Both the position numbers and the translations under genes were made by a program. Below are positions 27,752 to 36,667 of a DNA stretch of 64,000 nucleotides, in pieces. A model generated the notes under the pieces. That model had not been told where the DNA came from. It searched no databases and worked only from the letters and a program-made list of their open reading frames with translations. Origin of the DNA: Synechococcus sp. WH 7805 (GTDB lineage: Bacteria > Cyanobacteriota > Cyanobacteriia > PCC-6307 > Cyanobiaceae); contig NZ_CH724168.1 of the NCBI RefSeq assembly GCF_000153285.1, positions 105,769-169,768 of the forward strand, written 5' to 3'. Positions within the stretch are counted from its first letter, which is position 1; every line of letters begins with the position of its first letter.

Positions 27752-29932
27752 TCAGACCTCATCTTTTTGGATCTCGATCGCGGTAGGGAAGGGAATCACG
27801 ATCTGAGCCGCTGCAAGCTCGCGCAGCAGTTCTTTGTTGATGGCATCGATCGAATCCTTGAACTGTTTGTAGTTCAGCGTTGGGCAGATCAGATGGCATT
27901 TGAAGTTGTAACTGAACTCGGCGATCTCCATAAGCCGGCAGGCTTTGAGTTCAAAGCCCGGCGTTCGCGCGATGATCTCGCGAAGAATCCCAGGAACGGC
28001 CGCGAGCTGTTCATTGGTGCTGTCGTACGACACCCCAAGCACGAAGTGGGAACGATCGACTCTGTCAATGAGCTGATTGAAGGCCAACGTCAGTGACTCC
28101 TGCAGATCGATGTAGTCACGCCAGTTCTCCACGTGAATCAAGGCGATGCAACGCAATCGCTGGGGTGAGCCAGGTTCCAGCTCAATGGTGAGGCAGGGGT
28201 TGATCAGATCCGGCCGGTTCGCAACGTAGGCCCTGGCCAATGCCAGCAGATCTGTCATCTGATCCGGACTGAACGGATCGTTGGGGTCGAGCTCGAGACT
28301 CAGATCAAGACCTTGCCGTTGCGGAGATCCTGGTTCCGCTGGATGGCGGGAGAGGTTGTTGACGATGCAGTCCTCAGCCACGGCGTTCGGAATCGTGACT
28401 TTGCCCGTAACGGTTTCGATCTCCACTGAACGCAGGCCGATCTTGGTGAGGAAGCCCTGCTTGTCGCCGATCTCGCAGAACTCTCCCACCTTCAACGGTC
28501 GGTCGGTCTGCAGTGACAACCCGGCAAACAGATTGCTAAGCAACTTGGAGGCACCAAGGCCGATCGCCAGGCCGGGCACGGTGGAGAGTGCGAGCACCAG
28601 GTTGGGTGAGAGACCAAGCTGCAACAGCAGTTTGTAGATCAGTGCCACAGCCACAACTCCGGAGAGGATTCGGCAGATGGGCATCACCCGGTTGCTGGTT
28701 CTCGACAGCCGCCAGATGTCCTGATCCCCGGAAAGCCGCACCAGGCCTTCAGAGAGGGTTCGTCCCAGCGCTTCGAGAAACAGAAACACGAGCAGGACGA
28801 ACAGGCTGAAATAGGCCGCTTCGAATAGCACGGTGAGCACCACGAGAGCTGTGCCAGTGAAGTTGAGGTAGAGGTCGATGAACACCTCAACCGCTTTGGT
28901 CGCCATCACCATCGGCAACACCAACACCACCCGCTTCCAGGCCAGGGAATCGAGGGTCCAGATCAGTCGCTCATCATTCGATCTTGTTTTGTACGAGCGG
29001 ATCAGCAAGCGGGCAAGACGCGTGATCAGCAGCAGGAGCAGCGTGATGGCGACGATCGAGAGCACCAGCCGGAACAGGGTTTGCCCGAACAGCACCTCCG
29101 CCTCCAGGCCTGCGCGTACACCAGCCGGCAGATTCAGATACCACTTGGGCGGAAACAGTCGGCCAGGGGTGTGGACAAAATCCTGGTAGAAGTTTCGGGT
29201 GAAGAATGTCTGATCATCGAGATCAGTAACCTGCTGCTTCACCTGTTCATACATGCCAGCCACATTCGCCACGGTTGAGGCCGAGAACAGAAAATCGCTG
29301 TTCATCGGTTTGTCAGCCAGCTCACTGGTGAGAACGATCGAGGATCCCGGCAGCGTCCATGACTGGGTGTCTTTGGAGCGCACGTCATTGAGCGCCTTCA
29401 TGGCCTTGGCGTCTGGGATGGAGATGATCTGCCGGCTGCTGTTGAAGATGAAATCAAGGACATGCTTCAACTGAATGGCTGCTTCGTCTTTGAGGTAGGG
29501 ACGAACGCCGAGCGCAAAGGACGTGCCATCGAGAGCGTCCACCGCCGCATTGAAGAGCATCTCCACCTCTTCGATTTCGGCCCGGGCCTGGCGGTTCCAG
29601 AACAGCCCGGGGTCATTGCGATGGGAGGTTTCAACACGTTCGATCAGAAGGCCGACATCGGCCATCACCGCATAGAAGTTGAGCAGGGTCTCTTTGGGTG
29701 AATTACCCACCACCTGTCCCAGGGGGGTATGCCGCCAAAGCTCAGCACGTTGCACTAGGTCGGGATAAAACGGCTGATCCTCAAGGGGAATCACCGGAAG
29801 GGAACTCGCGTGGCGCAGACCCAGGGGCTGTAAGACCGATGACGGTGAAGCGGCGCGCAGAGGAACACCGGAGAGAATGATGACGCTCAGCAGACCGGCC
29901 AGGAAGGCCATCAAGCGCTTGTTCGTTCGCAC
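27752..29932 (-). CDS. MscS-family mechanosensitive ion channel
   Basis: 726 residues. It has a signal peptide (LMAFLAGLLSVIILSGVPLRA), a ~250-residue periplasmic domain, then several membrane helices (FRLVLSIVAITLLLLLITRL; FEAAYFSLFVLLVFLFLEAL; GVVAVALIYKLLLQLGL). The pore-lining helix contains GLAIGLGASKLLSNLFAG, followed by the beta domain (FCEIGDKQGFLTKIGLRSVE) and a C-terminal cytoplasmic domain. It is larger than E. coli MscS and resembles the big cyanobacterial homologues with an added periplasmic domain. It releases solutes on hypo-osmotic shock. Confidence 0.88.
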   Translation of the reverse strand: MRTNKRLMAFLAGLLSVIILSGVPLRAASPSSVLQPLGLRHASSLPVIPLEDQPFYPDLVQRAELWRHTPLGQVVGNSPKETLLNFYAVMADVGLLIERVETSHRNDPGLFWNRQARAEIEEVEMLFNAAVDALDGTSFALGVRPYLKDEAAIQLKHVLDFIFNSSRQIISIPDAKAMKALNDVRSKDTQSWTLPGSSIVLTSELADKPMNSDFLFSASTVANVAGMYEQVKQQVTDLDDQTFFTRNFYQDFVHTPGRLFPPKWYLNLPAGVRAGLEAEVLFGQTLFRLVLSIVAITLLLLLITRLARLLIRSYKTRSNDERLIWTLDSLAWKRVVLVLPMVMATKAVEVFIDLYLNFTGTALVVLTVLFEAAYFSLFVLLVFLFLEALGRTLSEGLVRLSGDQDIWRLSRTSNRVMPICRILSGVVAVALIYKLLLQLGLSPNLVLALSTVPGLAIGLGASKLLSNLFAGLSLQTDRPLKVGEFCEIGDKQGFLTKIGLRSVEIETVTGKVTIPNAVAEDCIVNNLSRHPAEPGSPQRQGLDLSLELDPNDPFSPDQMTDLLALARAYVANRPDLINPCLTIELEPGSPQRLRCIALIHVENWRDYIDLQESLTLAFNQLIDRVDRSHFVLGVSYDSTNEQLAAVPGILREIIARTPGFELKACRLMEIAEFSYNFKCHLICPTLNYKQFKDSIDAINKELLRELAAAQIVIPFPTAIEIQKDEV

Positions 29933-30024
29933 GCCAACGGTTCGCTAATCACTGACAACCTAATGAACGCCTGCTCTTTTACGATTTTTTTGAAGCGATC
30001 ATCCATGAATGGAGATGCTTCCTG

Positions 30025-30429
30025 ATGGGTCGTCAACGGTTCAGGGGTTTGTACCTGCAAGCCACGGGTCACCCACTTTGTTTTTCGTTTGTGACTTACA
30101 CGCCGCAAACCAGGGAGCAGATGGTTGCCTGCGGTGATCTGCGCGCAGACGAGGAATATTTCAACCCGGTGTTGTTTGATTTTCTTTTGTTCATTTCGGA
30201 AGGCATTCTCGGTTCATCGCCGGATGCTTTGTTCCCGCTTGGTTACGACGATCTGGTGATCGTGGCGTCCCGCATCAGAGGAACTGGAGTGCAGCATGAA
30301 TATCTGATCGCCATCAATCCACTTGCTTGGAACGAAACCAAGCAAGCGGTGCTGCACCAGCTGAGGACCATCCTTTCTGCTCAGTCGTGGGATGGGGCAC
30401 GGTTGCGCAGGCGCGATGATTCTCCGTAG
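30025..30429 (+). CDS. hypothetical protein
   Basis: 134 residues starting at ATG 30025, divergent from the MscS gene with a 92-base gap. A compact alpha/beta composition (VTYTPQTREQMVACGDLRAD, LIAINPLAWNETKQAVLHQL) suggests a soluble folded protein. No motif recognised. The last ~15 residues are Arg/Asp-rich. Confidence 0.5.
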   Translation: MGRQRFRGLYLQATGHPLCFSFVTYTPQTREQMVACGDLRADEEYFNPVLFDFLLFISEGILGSSPDALFPLGYDDLVIVASRIRGTGVQHEYLIAINPLAWNETKQAVLHQLRTILSAQSWDGARLRRRDDSP

Positions 30430-30478
30430 CAGCCTGTTAGTTGGATGGTTCCAGCGTCCCCTGGATCGATGGACGGTG

Positions 30479-31192
30479 CTAAAAGGCGCAGTCGGTGGGC
30501 ATCACTGCAATATCACGGATGCAGATGTGTGCTGGTTGATGCCAACAGAACAGCACGATCTTCGCGAGCTCGTCTGGGGTGATAAAAGTGGGGTTGCCGA
30601 GCATCTCGCAGTACGTCTCGAAGCTGATTCCCATGCTCTGATGAATGTTGGTTTGAATCAAACCGGGAGCTACATTCATCACTCGCACATTGTGCTCTGC
30701 CTCTGACATGTTCATGCTTTCACCGAGTGAGCGCACGGCATGTTTGCAGGCGTGATACACAGGAGCACCAGCTGCTGGCTTGCGATCACCAATCGAGCTG
30801 ATGTTGATGATCGTGCCACTCCTGCGTTCACGCATTCCCGGCAACACGTGGTGAATGCCATTGATCACCCCGGTGATCATTGTGTTGATCTCTTCTGCAA
30901 TCTGATCCAGTCTCAAGCTCTCGATTCCGCCGATGTGGATCATTCCAGCGTTGTTAATCAGGCAACCTGTCGGCCCGTACTGGCGTTCTGCAGCCGTGAT
31001 TGCATCCGCAAGCGCACCAGCATCGCTGACATCCAACTGGTGGTAAAGAACCGGCCGGTCTGAGAGTTGCGGATCAGCCTCCTGGTGCCTGGAGATCAGC
31101 ATGCAGGGATGTCCCTCTGCAGAAAAAGCACGGGCCAGTGCCTGACCAATCCCGGCTCCTGCGCCAGTGATCACCACGAGTTCTGAGGCCAC
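30479..31192 (-). CDS. short-chain dehydrogenase/reductase
   Basis: 237 residues. Cofactor motif TGAGAGIGQALA lies at ~9-20, NNAG at ~80-83, and the catalytic Ser/Tyr/Lys set is present as NISSIGD and YHACKHA. Classical NAD(P)-dependent SDR; substrate unknown. The end MPTDCAF has no membrane anchor. Confidence 0.88.
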   Translation of the reverse strand: MASELVVITGAGAGIGQALARAFSAEGHPCMLISRHQEADPQLSDRPVLYHQLDVSDAGALADAITAAERQYGPTGCLINNAGMIHIGGIESLRLDQIAEEINTMITGVINGIHHVLPGMRERRSGTIINISSIGDRKPAAGAPVYHACKHAVRSLGESMNMSEAEHNVRVMNVAPGLIQTNIHQSMGISFETYCEMLGNPTFITPDELAKIVLFCWHQPAHICIRDIAVMPTDCAF

Positions 31193-31308
31193 GTCTGTTC
31201 TCCAGGTCAGCCTTCAAACTGGCAATGTTTGATTGATTTGCCCATGGACAGGTTTCCAACATCTGCCGTGGGAGCCTGGTTTCAACCCGGTGCTGCTTTT
31301 GAAATCTT

Positions 31309-31500
31309 TCAGATCGAACCGCATTCGAGGAGATGATCCATCAAGGCTGCATACAGCTGGGTTTTCATGTTGAGCAGGCAGGCTTGCTCGTTGGGATCGC
31401 CACCGGGCCAGTTTGCGTAAGCTTCTGCCACAGCACGGTGAAGTAGACGCAAGGCATCAATTTCCATCGAGATTGTGGTGACCATTTGATTGTTGTTCAA
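31309..31500 (-). CDS. small helical protein, hypothetical
   Basis: 63 residues, helical throughout (MEIDALRLLHRAVAEAYANW, PNEQACLLNMKTQLYAALMD). Composition and its length are typical of conserved picocyanobacterial small proteins. It is followed by nothing on the same strand for 117 bases. Function unknown. Confidence 0.55.
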   Translation of the reverse strand: MNNNQMVTTISMEIDALRLLHRAVAEAYANWPGGDPNEQACLLNMKTQLYAALMDHLLECGSI

Positions 31501-31542
31501 TGTTCTGAGAAACGAAGAAATCGGAATGGTGTGAACAGAATT

Positions 31543-31719
31543 TTAGAGACCCTGGCGCTGACGCAGAGCCCAGGCTGAGGCGGCTTGCTGCTGTTTCCAG
31601 GCAACTAAAAGGTCTTTAGCGATACTGCGCAATGCCTGCAGATCGTCGGAGTTGTCAATTTCGCGTGAGAATTTTTCGATTTCAAATTTCTGGCCCAGAG
31701 TCAACGCTATCGGTTCCAT
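31543..31719 (-). CDS. small helical cyanobacterial protein, hypothetical
   Basis: 58 residues from the ATG at 31719 (the frame opens at 31770). The sequence begins MEPIALTLGQKFEIEKFSRE and continues as a helix ending in WKQQQAASAWALRQR. The first part recalls the two-helix small proteins of cyanobacteria that bind antenna proteins or phage-associated analogues, but the similarity is too weak to name a family. Confidence 0.6.
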   Translation of the reverse strand: MEPIALTLGQKFEIEKFSREIDNSDDLQALRSIAKDLLVAWKQQQAASAWALRQRQGL

Positions 31720-31916
31720 TGGCTTGTGGCTTTGCAAGCGGAACGTAATCCAGAACTTTGGATGCAGCAAATTAAAAACGTAGTGTTTGCAACCAATGGC
31801 ATGAAAACATGGTCAGCTCAATACATTGCTGTCATTACGGAAGGTTTCTGTGTGCGGCTGATCACGCACATCGGAAGTGCTGATGGGTTTATAAAGTGCT
31901 CTGACGACTGGGCTGG

Positions 31917-32087
31917 ATGCATTTCTCTTGGGAAAAACATCTGGAGCTTTCCCGGAATGTAGCTGTTGTGTCTGACGGCAATCAGGGTTCAGCTCTTGCG
32001 CTGATGGGTGTTGCTCTCACCCTCTTGGCGAAGGATTTGCTCGCGCATGAGCTGCGGGCCACTGCTCAGCAGTCATCCAAGGCTTGA
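31917..32087 (+). CDS. 56-residue small protein, possible
   Basis: A 57-codon ORF from ATG 31917 encoding a helical protein: MHFSWEKHLELSRNVAVVSD, then ALALMGVALTLLAKDLLAHE and a Gln/Ser tail. The hydrophobic stretch could be a membrane or amphipathic helix. It overlaps a less protein-like frame on the same strand (31726-31962). Confidence 0.4.
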   Translation: MHFSWEKHLELSRNVAVVSDGNQGSALALMGVALTLLAKDLLAHELRATAQQSSKA

Positions 32088-32179
32088 ACCAGCTGGGTTG
32101 ATCATCCATTCGGTCATCGTGGACACATCGGCTGCAAGCAGATCGTGACTACCACTGAGGGGAGCATTCGTTTTTGGCT

Positions 32180-32332
32180 ATGTCTTTCGACAAGCTTGAC
32201 CGCACGACGCAGTACATCCACACCGCAAAAAGTCGTGCCACTTCCGTGCTGAATGAGGCAGCGCCAAAGCTGACTGCGCTGGAGAAAGCGATTTGGTTGC
32301 AATTGAAGCGGAATCAGCGCTCCTCTCGATGA
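32180..32332 (+). CDS. 50-residue basic helical protein
   Basis: A 51-codon ORF from ATG 32180: MSFDKLDRTTQYIHTAKSRA, then TSVLNEAAPKLTALEKAIWL and a basic tail. It is a balanced amphipathic helical protein without stop-prone or biased composition. It lies in a cluster of tiny genes. Function unknown. Confidence 0.45.
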   Translation: MSFDKLDRTTQYIHTAKSRATSVLNEAAPKLTALEKAIWLQLKRNQRSSR

Positions 32333-32466
32333 CAGGGATACCGTTGGCTGTGATTGAGAGACTTGCGATCGATAGGCATAATCACTTAAGTCTTCAGGCT
32401 TGTAGTGGCTGCCACAACAACGGTTCTTGAGCTGAGGTCATAACGAAAGTTCTCCATCACCTGGTT

Positions 32467-32907
32467 ATGGATTCTCTGACGGCATTTGCAGCTGTGGGGT
32501 TTGCAGCTGTGTCCTGGGACAGTCATTTCACAAAAGCGGGCACGCGGGCCTTTCGCCATGCCTTGGATTATCGCGAGCCTTTTTGTCGGATGGCTGATGG
32601 CGAAATGATTGCTCTGTTAGATGAACTCCTGGAGTTACGGCGCTCTGTCGGGGCTCATCAAATGATGCTTGAAGCGGCAAAGTGTCTCACCAAAGCGCAG
32701 TGCATGACGGCCTATGCGATGGCCTCAGAACTGATGCGTTCCGATGGCCCTTTTGAACCAGAGGAACGACGCTTTCTTGATCACCTCGCTGTGACATTGG
32801 AGATCTCTAAATTTGAAGCGCAGCGCATCGATACGGTGTTTGAAATTTTTCATGCCAGCCTCACCTTAAGCAGCACGCTCGAGGCCACTCCTTCCGTTCT
32901 GGTCTAG
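32467..32907 (+). CDS. TerB-like (tellurite-resistance family) protein
   Basis: 146 residues. The all-helical C-terminal part has the TerB pattern: ASELMRSDGPFEPEERRFLD, with acidic residues in the second and third helices, then HLAVTLEISKFEAQRIDTVF. TerB-like domains bind divalent metal and occur in stress and signalling complexes; the specific role is unknown. It stands alone, with no other ter genes nearby. Confidence 0.65.
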   Translation: MDSLTAFAAVGFAAVSWDSHFTKAGTRAFRHALDYREPFCRMADGEMIALLDELLELRRSVGAHQMMLEAAKCLTKAQCMTAYAMASELMRSDGPFEPEERRFLDHLAVTLEISKFEAQRIDTVFEIFHASLTLSSTLEATPSVLV

Positions 32908-32945
32908 GGCCCCTCTCCCTGCTGGCACGATCGTTCGGTTGTGGA

Positions 32946-33335
32946 TCAGCGTCTGCGTCGCCAGGTTCCACTCCAGCCATCGGCTCCTCTGAGCTCAATC
33001 ATGGTTCCGGTCGCTGAAATGCGGCCTTCAATGGTGGACCCACTCCGATCCGTGTAGGTGAAGAGGTCGTTGCTCAACCACCGGGCTGTGTAATCCACAC
33101 GTGGATCGGCGCGGCCCGGTTTGGGGAAGACCTGGATCCAGAGACTCTCGGCCTTGCCCGTGTAGGCAAGAGTGATGTCGGCACCCGAGGAGGATGACCA
33201 ATCGCCCACAACGCGATCACTGCGTTGCTGCTGGGTTTGCGACACCAGCACTGGGGTGACGGCGGACTTGCAGACCGCTGTCCCGAAGACCGCGCAGCTC
33301 AGAACTGCTGCCAGCAGTGGCACGTTCGCCTTCAT
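32946..33335 (-). CDS. exported small protein, hypothetical
   Basis: 129 residues with a signal peptide (VPLLAAVLSCAVFGTAVCKS). The beta-rich mature domain (DRVVGDWSSSSGADITLAYT, GTMIELRGADGWSGTWRRR) resembles small lipocalin-like or DUF-type periplasmic beta barrels that assess a substance against a tryptophan-rich end. No family can be named. It is followed upstream by a small membrane gene on the same strand. Confidence 0.55.
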   Translation of the reverse strand: MKANVPLLAAVLSCAVFGTAVCKSAVTPVLVSQTQQQRSDRVVGDWSSSSGADITLAYTGKAESLWIQVFPKPGRADPRVDYTARWLSNDLFTYTDRSGSTIEGRISATGTMIELRGADGWSGTWRRRR

Positions 33336-33357
33336 CAGCGTTCACCGATCAGTTGTT

Positions 33358-33606
33358 TCATCGCAGCAACAGCCACATGGCCAGGGCTCCAAGTCCCACC
33401 CCCTTAAAGAACTGTGCCCAGGTCAACGCGTAGGTGTCCAGCCCAAATGTTCGCATCATCCAATTGAGCACGTCTTTGTGCTTGCGGATCATGAATGAGC
33501 TGTCGGCCGTATTCAGCTGTTGAACACGTTTGAGCTTGAGTTCTGCAAGCTTGGCCATGGGCTGCGTGAGGTTTGCAATGACTGTAATGACGCTGTCGTG
33601 CCGCAT
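33358..33606 (-). CDS. small membrane-anchored protein, hypothetical
   Basis: 82 residues: a helical, Lys/Leu-rich N-terminus (LTQPMAKLAELKLKRVQQLN) and a C-terminal hydrophobic anchor (GVGLGALAMWLLLR). The last 32 residues (from MRTFGLDT) have a clear relative in the gene fragment at 39027-39125 on the other strand, so this family has been duplicated within the window. Function unknown. Confidence 0.5.
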   Translation of the reverse strand: MRHDSVITVIANLTQPMAKLAELKLKRVQQLNTADSSFMIRKHKDVLNWMMRTFGLDTYALTWAQFFKGVGLGALAMWLLLR

Positions 33607-33710
33607 CAGCTTGTTTCTGCTTTTGATGGCTGAAGGGTTCGCTAGCGTTCAACTTCCTGCGCAGCTCTTGTGATCAGGGCTGGTTCAGTGTTCTTCAAGG
33701 CGACCCATTC

Positions 33711-34784
33711 ATGCCGGTTCTTCCATCGGGTGTTTCAATCGATTCGGATTGGCTCAGCGCGCAATTAAATCTTGGTGTTGATGCCCTTGAGATTGAGCCT
33801 TTGGGAGTTCCCCAGGGATTCACATCCAACACGATGCGCCTTCGGCCGCGCGGACCTTCCGACGCTCTGCCTGACGCGTTGATTCTCAAGATCGACAGTG
33901 ATGACCCGCATTGCCGGGAAATTGCCCTTCACCTCAATTGTTTTCGCAGAGAGGTGGGCTTTTATCGAGCGTTTGCTCCTCAACTGGCATCGTTGGTGCC
34001 TCATGCCTACGCAACGGGCAATGGCTTCAGCGATGCGGGGCGTTGGCTCTTGCTGGAGGACCTTTCGATGATGGCCGTTGGCAACCAGGTTCGTGGAGTC
34101 AACGCCAAGGCCTGTTCGCAGGTTCTCGATGCCATTGCCGGGGTGCATGCCCAATTCTGGAATTCCTCAACGTTGCTGAACCATGACTGGTTGCCTGATC
34201 ATCAGTTCTGGTTTCAGGGCAGCACCGAGACGTTGTCTGCGTTCCATTCCAACTTCCTGAATGATTACGAGCTGCGTGTTGAACCTGAGGCGCTCAAGGC
34301 GATCGCTTTGGTGATCGAGCATTCACAGGCCATCGACGAGGCCATCGCCCAGCGGCCGGTAACCCTGGTTCACGCGGATCTGCGGGTTGAAAATGTGTTG
34401 TTTGCTGGCAACACCTCGCAGCGTGATGTTGTTGTCCTCGACTGGGGCACTCCGACACGCTCGATGGCTGCGATGGATCTCGCTTACCTGATCGGCGGGA
34501 GCGTACCGATGCCCGCCCGACGAGGACGGCTGCGTGATCTCTGCGCCCTCTGGCATCAGAGCCTGACGACTCATGGCGTGAAGGATTACACACTCAGCGA
34601 TGCCTGGGCTGACGTGCAACTCGCGTCTTTGCGTTGCTTGAGTTCCGTTCTTTTGCTGCACAACTGGCAGTTGGATCCCAACATCGGCTCCCGGGCCATT
34701 TTGCTGAACGATGAATGGATTGAGCGATGCTGCGCCCTCGTTCTGGAGCTAGAGGCGATCGAGGTGCTGGAGTCGCTCGGCTGA
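33711..34784 (+). CDS. aminoglycoside-phosphotransferase-fold kinase
   Basis: 357 residues. The nucleotide-binding N-lobe contains LILKIDSDD and an acidic REVGFYRAF helix. The catalytic loop is VTLVHADLRVENVLF (H-x-D-x4-N pattern) and the metal-binding motif VVVLDWGTP follows. Together they match the APH/ecdysteroid-kinase/choline-kinase-like fold. It would phosphorylate a small hydroxyl-bearing molecule; the substrate cannot be read from the sequence. No resistance cluster is nearby. Confidence 0.8.
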   Translation: MPVLPSGVSIDSDWLSAQLNLGVDALEIEPLGVPQGFTSNTMRLRPRGPSDALPDALILKIDSDDPHCREIALHLNCFRREVGFYRAFAPQLASLVPHAYATGNGFSDAGRWLLLEDLSMMAVGNQVRGVNAKACSQVLDAIAGVHAQFWNSSTLLNHDWLPDHQFWFQGSTETLSAFHSNFLNDYELRVEPEALKAIALVIEHSQAIDEAIAQRPVTLVHADLRVENVLFAGNTSQRDVVVLDWGTPTRSMAAMDLAYLIGGSVPMPARRGRLRDLCALWHQSLTTHGVKDYTLSDAWADVQLASLRCLSSVLLLHNWQLDPNIGSRAILLNDEWIERCCALVLELEAIEVLESLG

Positions 34785-34829
34785 GTGGCCCCGCCCTGTG
34801 GTCACCCTCGTGCCACCGGAGTGTGCTGC

Positions 34830-35648
34830 TCAAGCAAAATCAGGTTTCGCTTCAAACCACACGTCGATTTCAGTATTCGGCAACACCGCTCCCTCTGGGA
34901 AAGGGTCTCTGCTGTGAAACTCAAGATAACCAGGGGTCTCAAGGAACGATGCGAAAAAGACATTCACGAACGAGCCATCATCGAGGGCAAATTGAAACCC
35001 ATGTCCTGAAAGCTGCGCCTCAGGTTGTGGATTGTTGCCATCGCTCACTCGGATTAGATTATCTCCTTCAAAGGGTGAATTTCCGGGAATTGATTCACCT
35101 GCAGGGAATAATCCTGTGATGGTGTCATGATTGTATTGACCGCTAATCGACACGATTTCAAACCAGCCATCTCCATCCAGGTCGTCGTTCGTTGTGAAGG
35201 TGCCTTCGGCGCGAATCTCTCCGAATTCAGTCTCACCCTCTGAGCGATACTCCCACTCCCATTGAACGAAGCTGGCGTGCGATTTTAATGGACATTTGAT
35301 CGATCTTGACTGTGCTTCTTTGCCGAATGATCGGTGTTGGATTCCGCTTTGTTGCTGGTTTTTTAGCTGACCATTCAGGACGCCATCTAGGAGTTCGTGA
35401 AGGACGTTATGGGAATCATCAAACGTCTGCATGGCAGACGGTTTTTTTATGCTGGCGAAGGGCAGGGGCCTATGGGCAAGGGCCTGCAGCCGATTGATCA
35501 AGACGTGCGTCTTGTTTGTTTCAAGGTCACTTTCAAGTGATATTGATCGCTCTCTCGGCCCGTTGGATCGGATCCAAGGCATGCGCCTGGATCTTGCATT
35601 GATCCTGCACCTCAATACAGAAAGATCCAATACTTCAGGAAGATCCAA
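34830..35648 (-). CDS. secreted beta-sandwich-like protein, start uncertain
   Basis: The last ~150 residues form a convincing domain: WEWEYRSEGETEFGEIRAEG, then FTTNDDLDGDGWFEIVSISG, GLFPAGESIPGNSPFEGDNL, and LSGHGFQFALDDGSFVNVFF. Such beta-sandwich domains occur in cyanobacterial extracellular proteins. The first ~120 codons look non-native. An ATG at about 35300, one frame off, begins MSIKIA, suggesting a frameshift between the real start and the domain. Confidence 0.5.
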   Translation of the reverse strand: MDLPEVLDLSVLRCRINARSRRMPWIRSNGPRERSISLESDLETNKTHVLINRLQALAHRPLPFASIKKPSAMQTFDDSHNVLHELLDGVLNGQLKNQQQSGIQHRSFGKEAQSRSIKCPLKSHASFVQWEWEYRSEGETEFGEIRAEGTFTTNDDLDGDGWFEIVSISGQYNHDTITGLFPAGESIPGNSPFEGDNLIRVSDGNNPQPEAQLSGHGFQFALDDGSFVNVFFASFLETPGYLEFHSRDPFPEGAVLPNTEIDVWFEAKPDFA

Positions 35649-35657
35649 TACTTCAGG
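35623..35657. repeat. 18-bp tandem duplication
   Basis: The unit AGATCCAATACTTCAGGA occurs twice head to tail (the second copy lacks its last base). It lies in the doubtful 5' part of the minus-strand frame at 34830-35648. Confidence 0.8.
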
Positions 35658-35955
35658 CCTTGAGGAATCGCTCTATATTGAAGTATGCACAAGGTGCGAT
35701 GCGCAGACATCGCTGATTTTCAAAACAACAACAAAAAATCAGATTTCGTCTGAGATGGTCTGGCTGGTGGTTTGTATAGGCCTCATTGTTAACTTTTGAG
35801 GCGGATTTGAGAGATCTGCAAAAGGCGGTGGTGCGGGAGATTCAGGCGGGGCAGTTGATACGACACCATGGCCGTTTTCACGGGCCGAGGGTGCACTGGT
35901 TGTTGCTGGGACCCGGTGGACTGAGCCATGGCAACCCTGACCCATTGTTTTGTAC
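35649..35955. other. intergenic region with a 23-base copy of the rmuC 3' end
   Basis: About 307 bases with no supported gene. Positions 35829-35851 are identical to 51076-51098, the end of rmuC (coding VREIQAG in both places). This looks like an inserted or relict scrap of rmuC-like coding sequence. Confidence 0.5.
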
Positions 35956-36366
35956 TTACGTCGCTCCGCAGAGATCGCCCAGGGCAGAACTGTTGCGGCA
36001 TTCTTTCAGGGTCATGCCAACGATGATGGTGTTCCCGTTGGTTTGATTGACAAGCCCGAAGCTGCCGGCATAGCCCCTCAGCATCCATTCCCCTCCCCGT
36101 GTGTCTTTGTAGAAGCCCACATTGCGTGCAGCGCCGTCTCTGACCCGTGTGTAAGTGTCGTGGATGCCGTCTTTCCACTCCAGTTTGAAACGGTTGCAGG
36201 GGGCACCGGTGCAGAGAAAGGTGCGCCGGCAGGCGATGCTTTTGTTGTTGTAGAGGCAGTTCACCCAGGGCTCGGCGGCCATGGCCTTTGCGGCACTGCT
36301 CACCGTGATGTTGTTCAACCCGCCGATGAGGAGTGCCCAACTCATCCCCAGTGCAATGCGCTTCAT
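35956..36366 (-). CDS. exported Cys-rich small protein, hypothetical
   Basis: 136 residues from ATG 36366 (the frame extends to 36474). The signal peptide reads MKRIALGMSWALLIGGLNNI, with a cleavage site after AKAMA. The mature part has an even set of cysteines (NCLYNNKSIACRRTFLCTG, APCNRFKLEWKDG, KECRNSSALGDLCG), consistent with disulfides in the periplasm, and a Gly/Tyr-rich core. No family recognised. Confidence 0.6.
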   Translation of the reverse strand: MKRIALGMSWALLIGGLNNITVSSAAKAMAAEPWVNCLYNNKSIACRRTFLCTGAPCNRFKLEWKDGIHDTYTRVRDGAARNVGFYKDTRGGEWMLRGYAGSFGLVNQTNGNTIIVGMTLKECRNSSALGDLCGAT

Positions 36367-36667
36367 CGTGTGCGTGATGCCGTGGCTTGTGGTCATCATC
36401 CTTGGTGAGCCTGCACACCGCGCTGCCTTCCTCGCTGATGAATCACTTGAAACGTGCAGATGTTTCGCCGACAAGAATCACTGCGACTCTGCGCCAACGC
36501 ACCGGCTTGGGCACTGGCTGGCCGTTGAGGGATTGATCAGCGACAGGCCGATGGCTCACCAGGGCTGAAGACCAGGGCGGGCATTGTGCTGGTGATTCTT
36601 GTGTTCGGTGCAGTACAGCGCAGAACGAGCGAATCCTCTAAAAGCAAAGGGCTTTGTCTCGACCAAC

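Noticed and set aside
31726..31962. 78-codon plus-strand frame divergent from the 58-residue gene
   Set aside because: It overlaps the frame of the 56-residue ORF and has weaker composition; one of the two at most is real.
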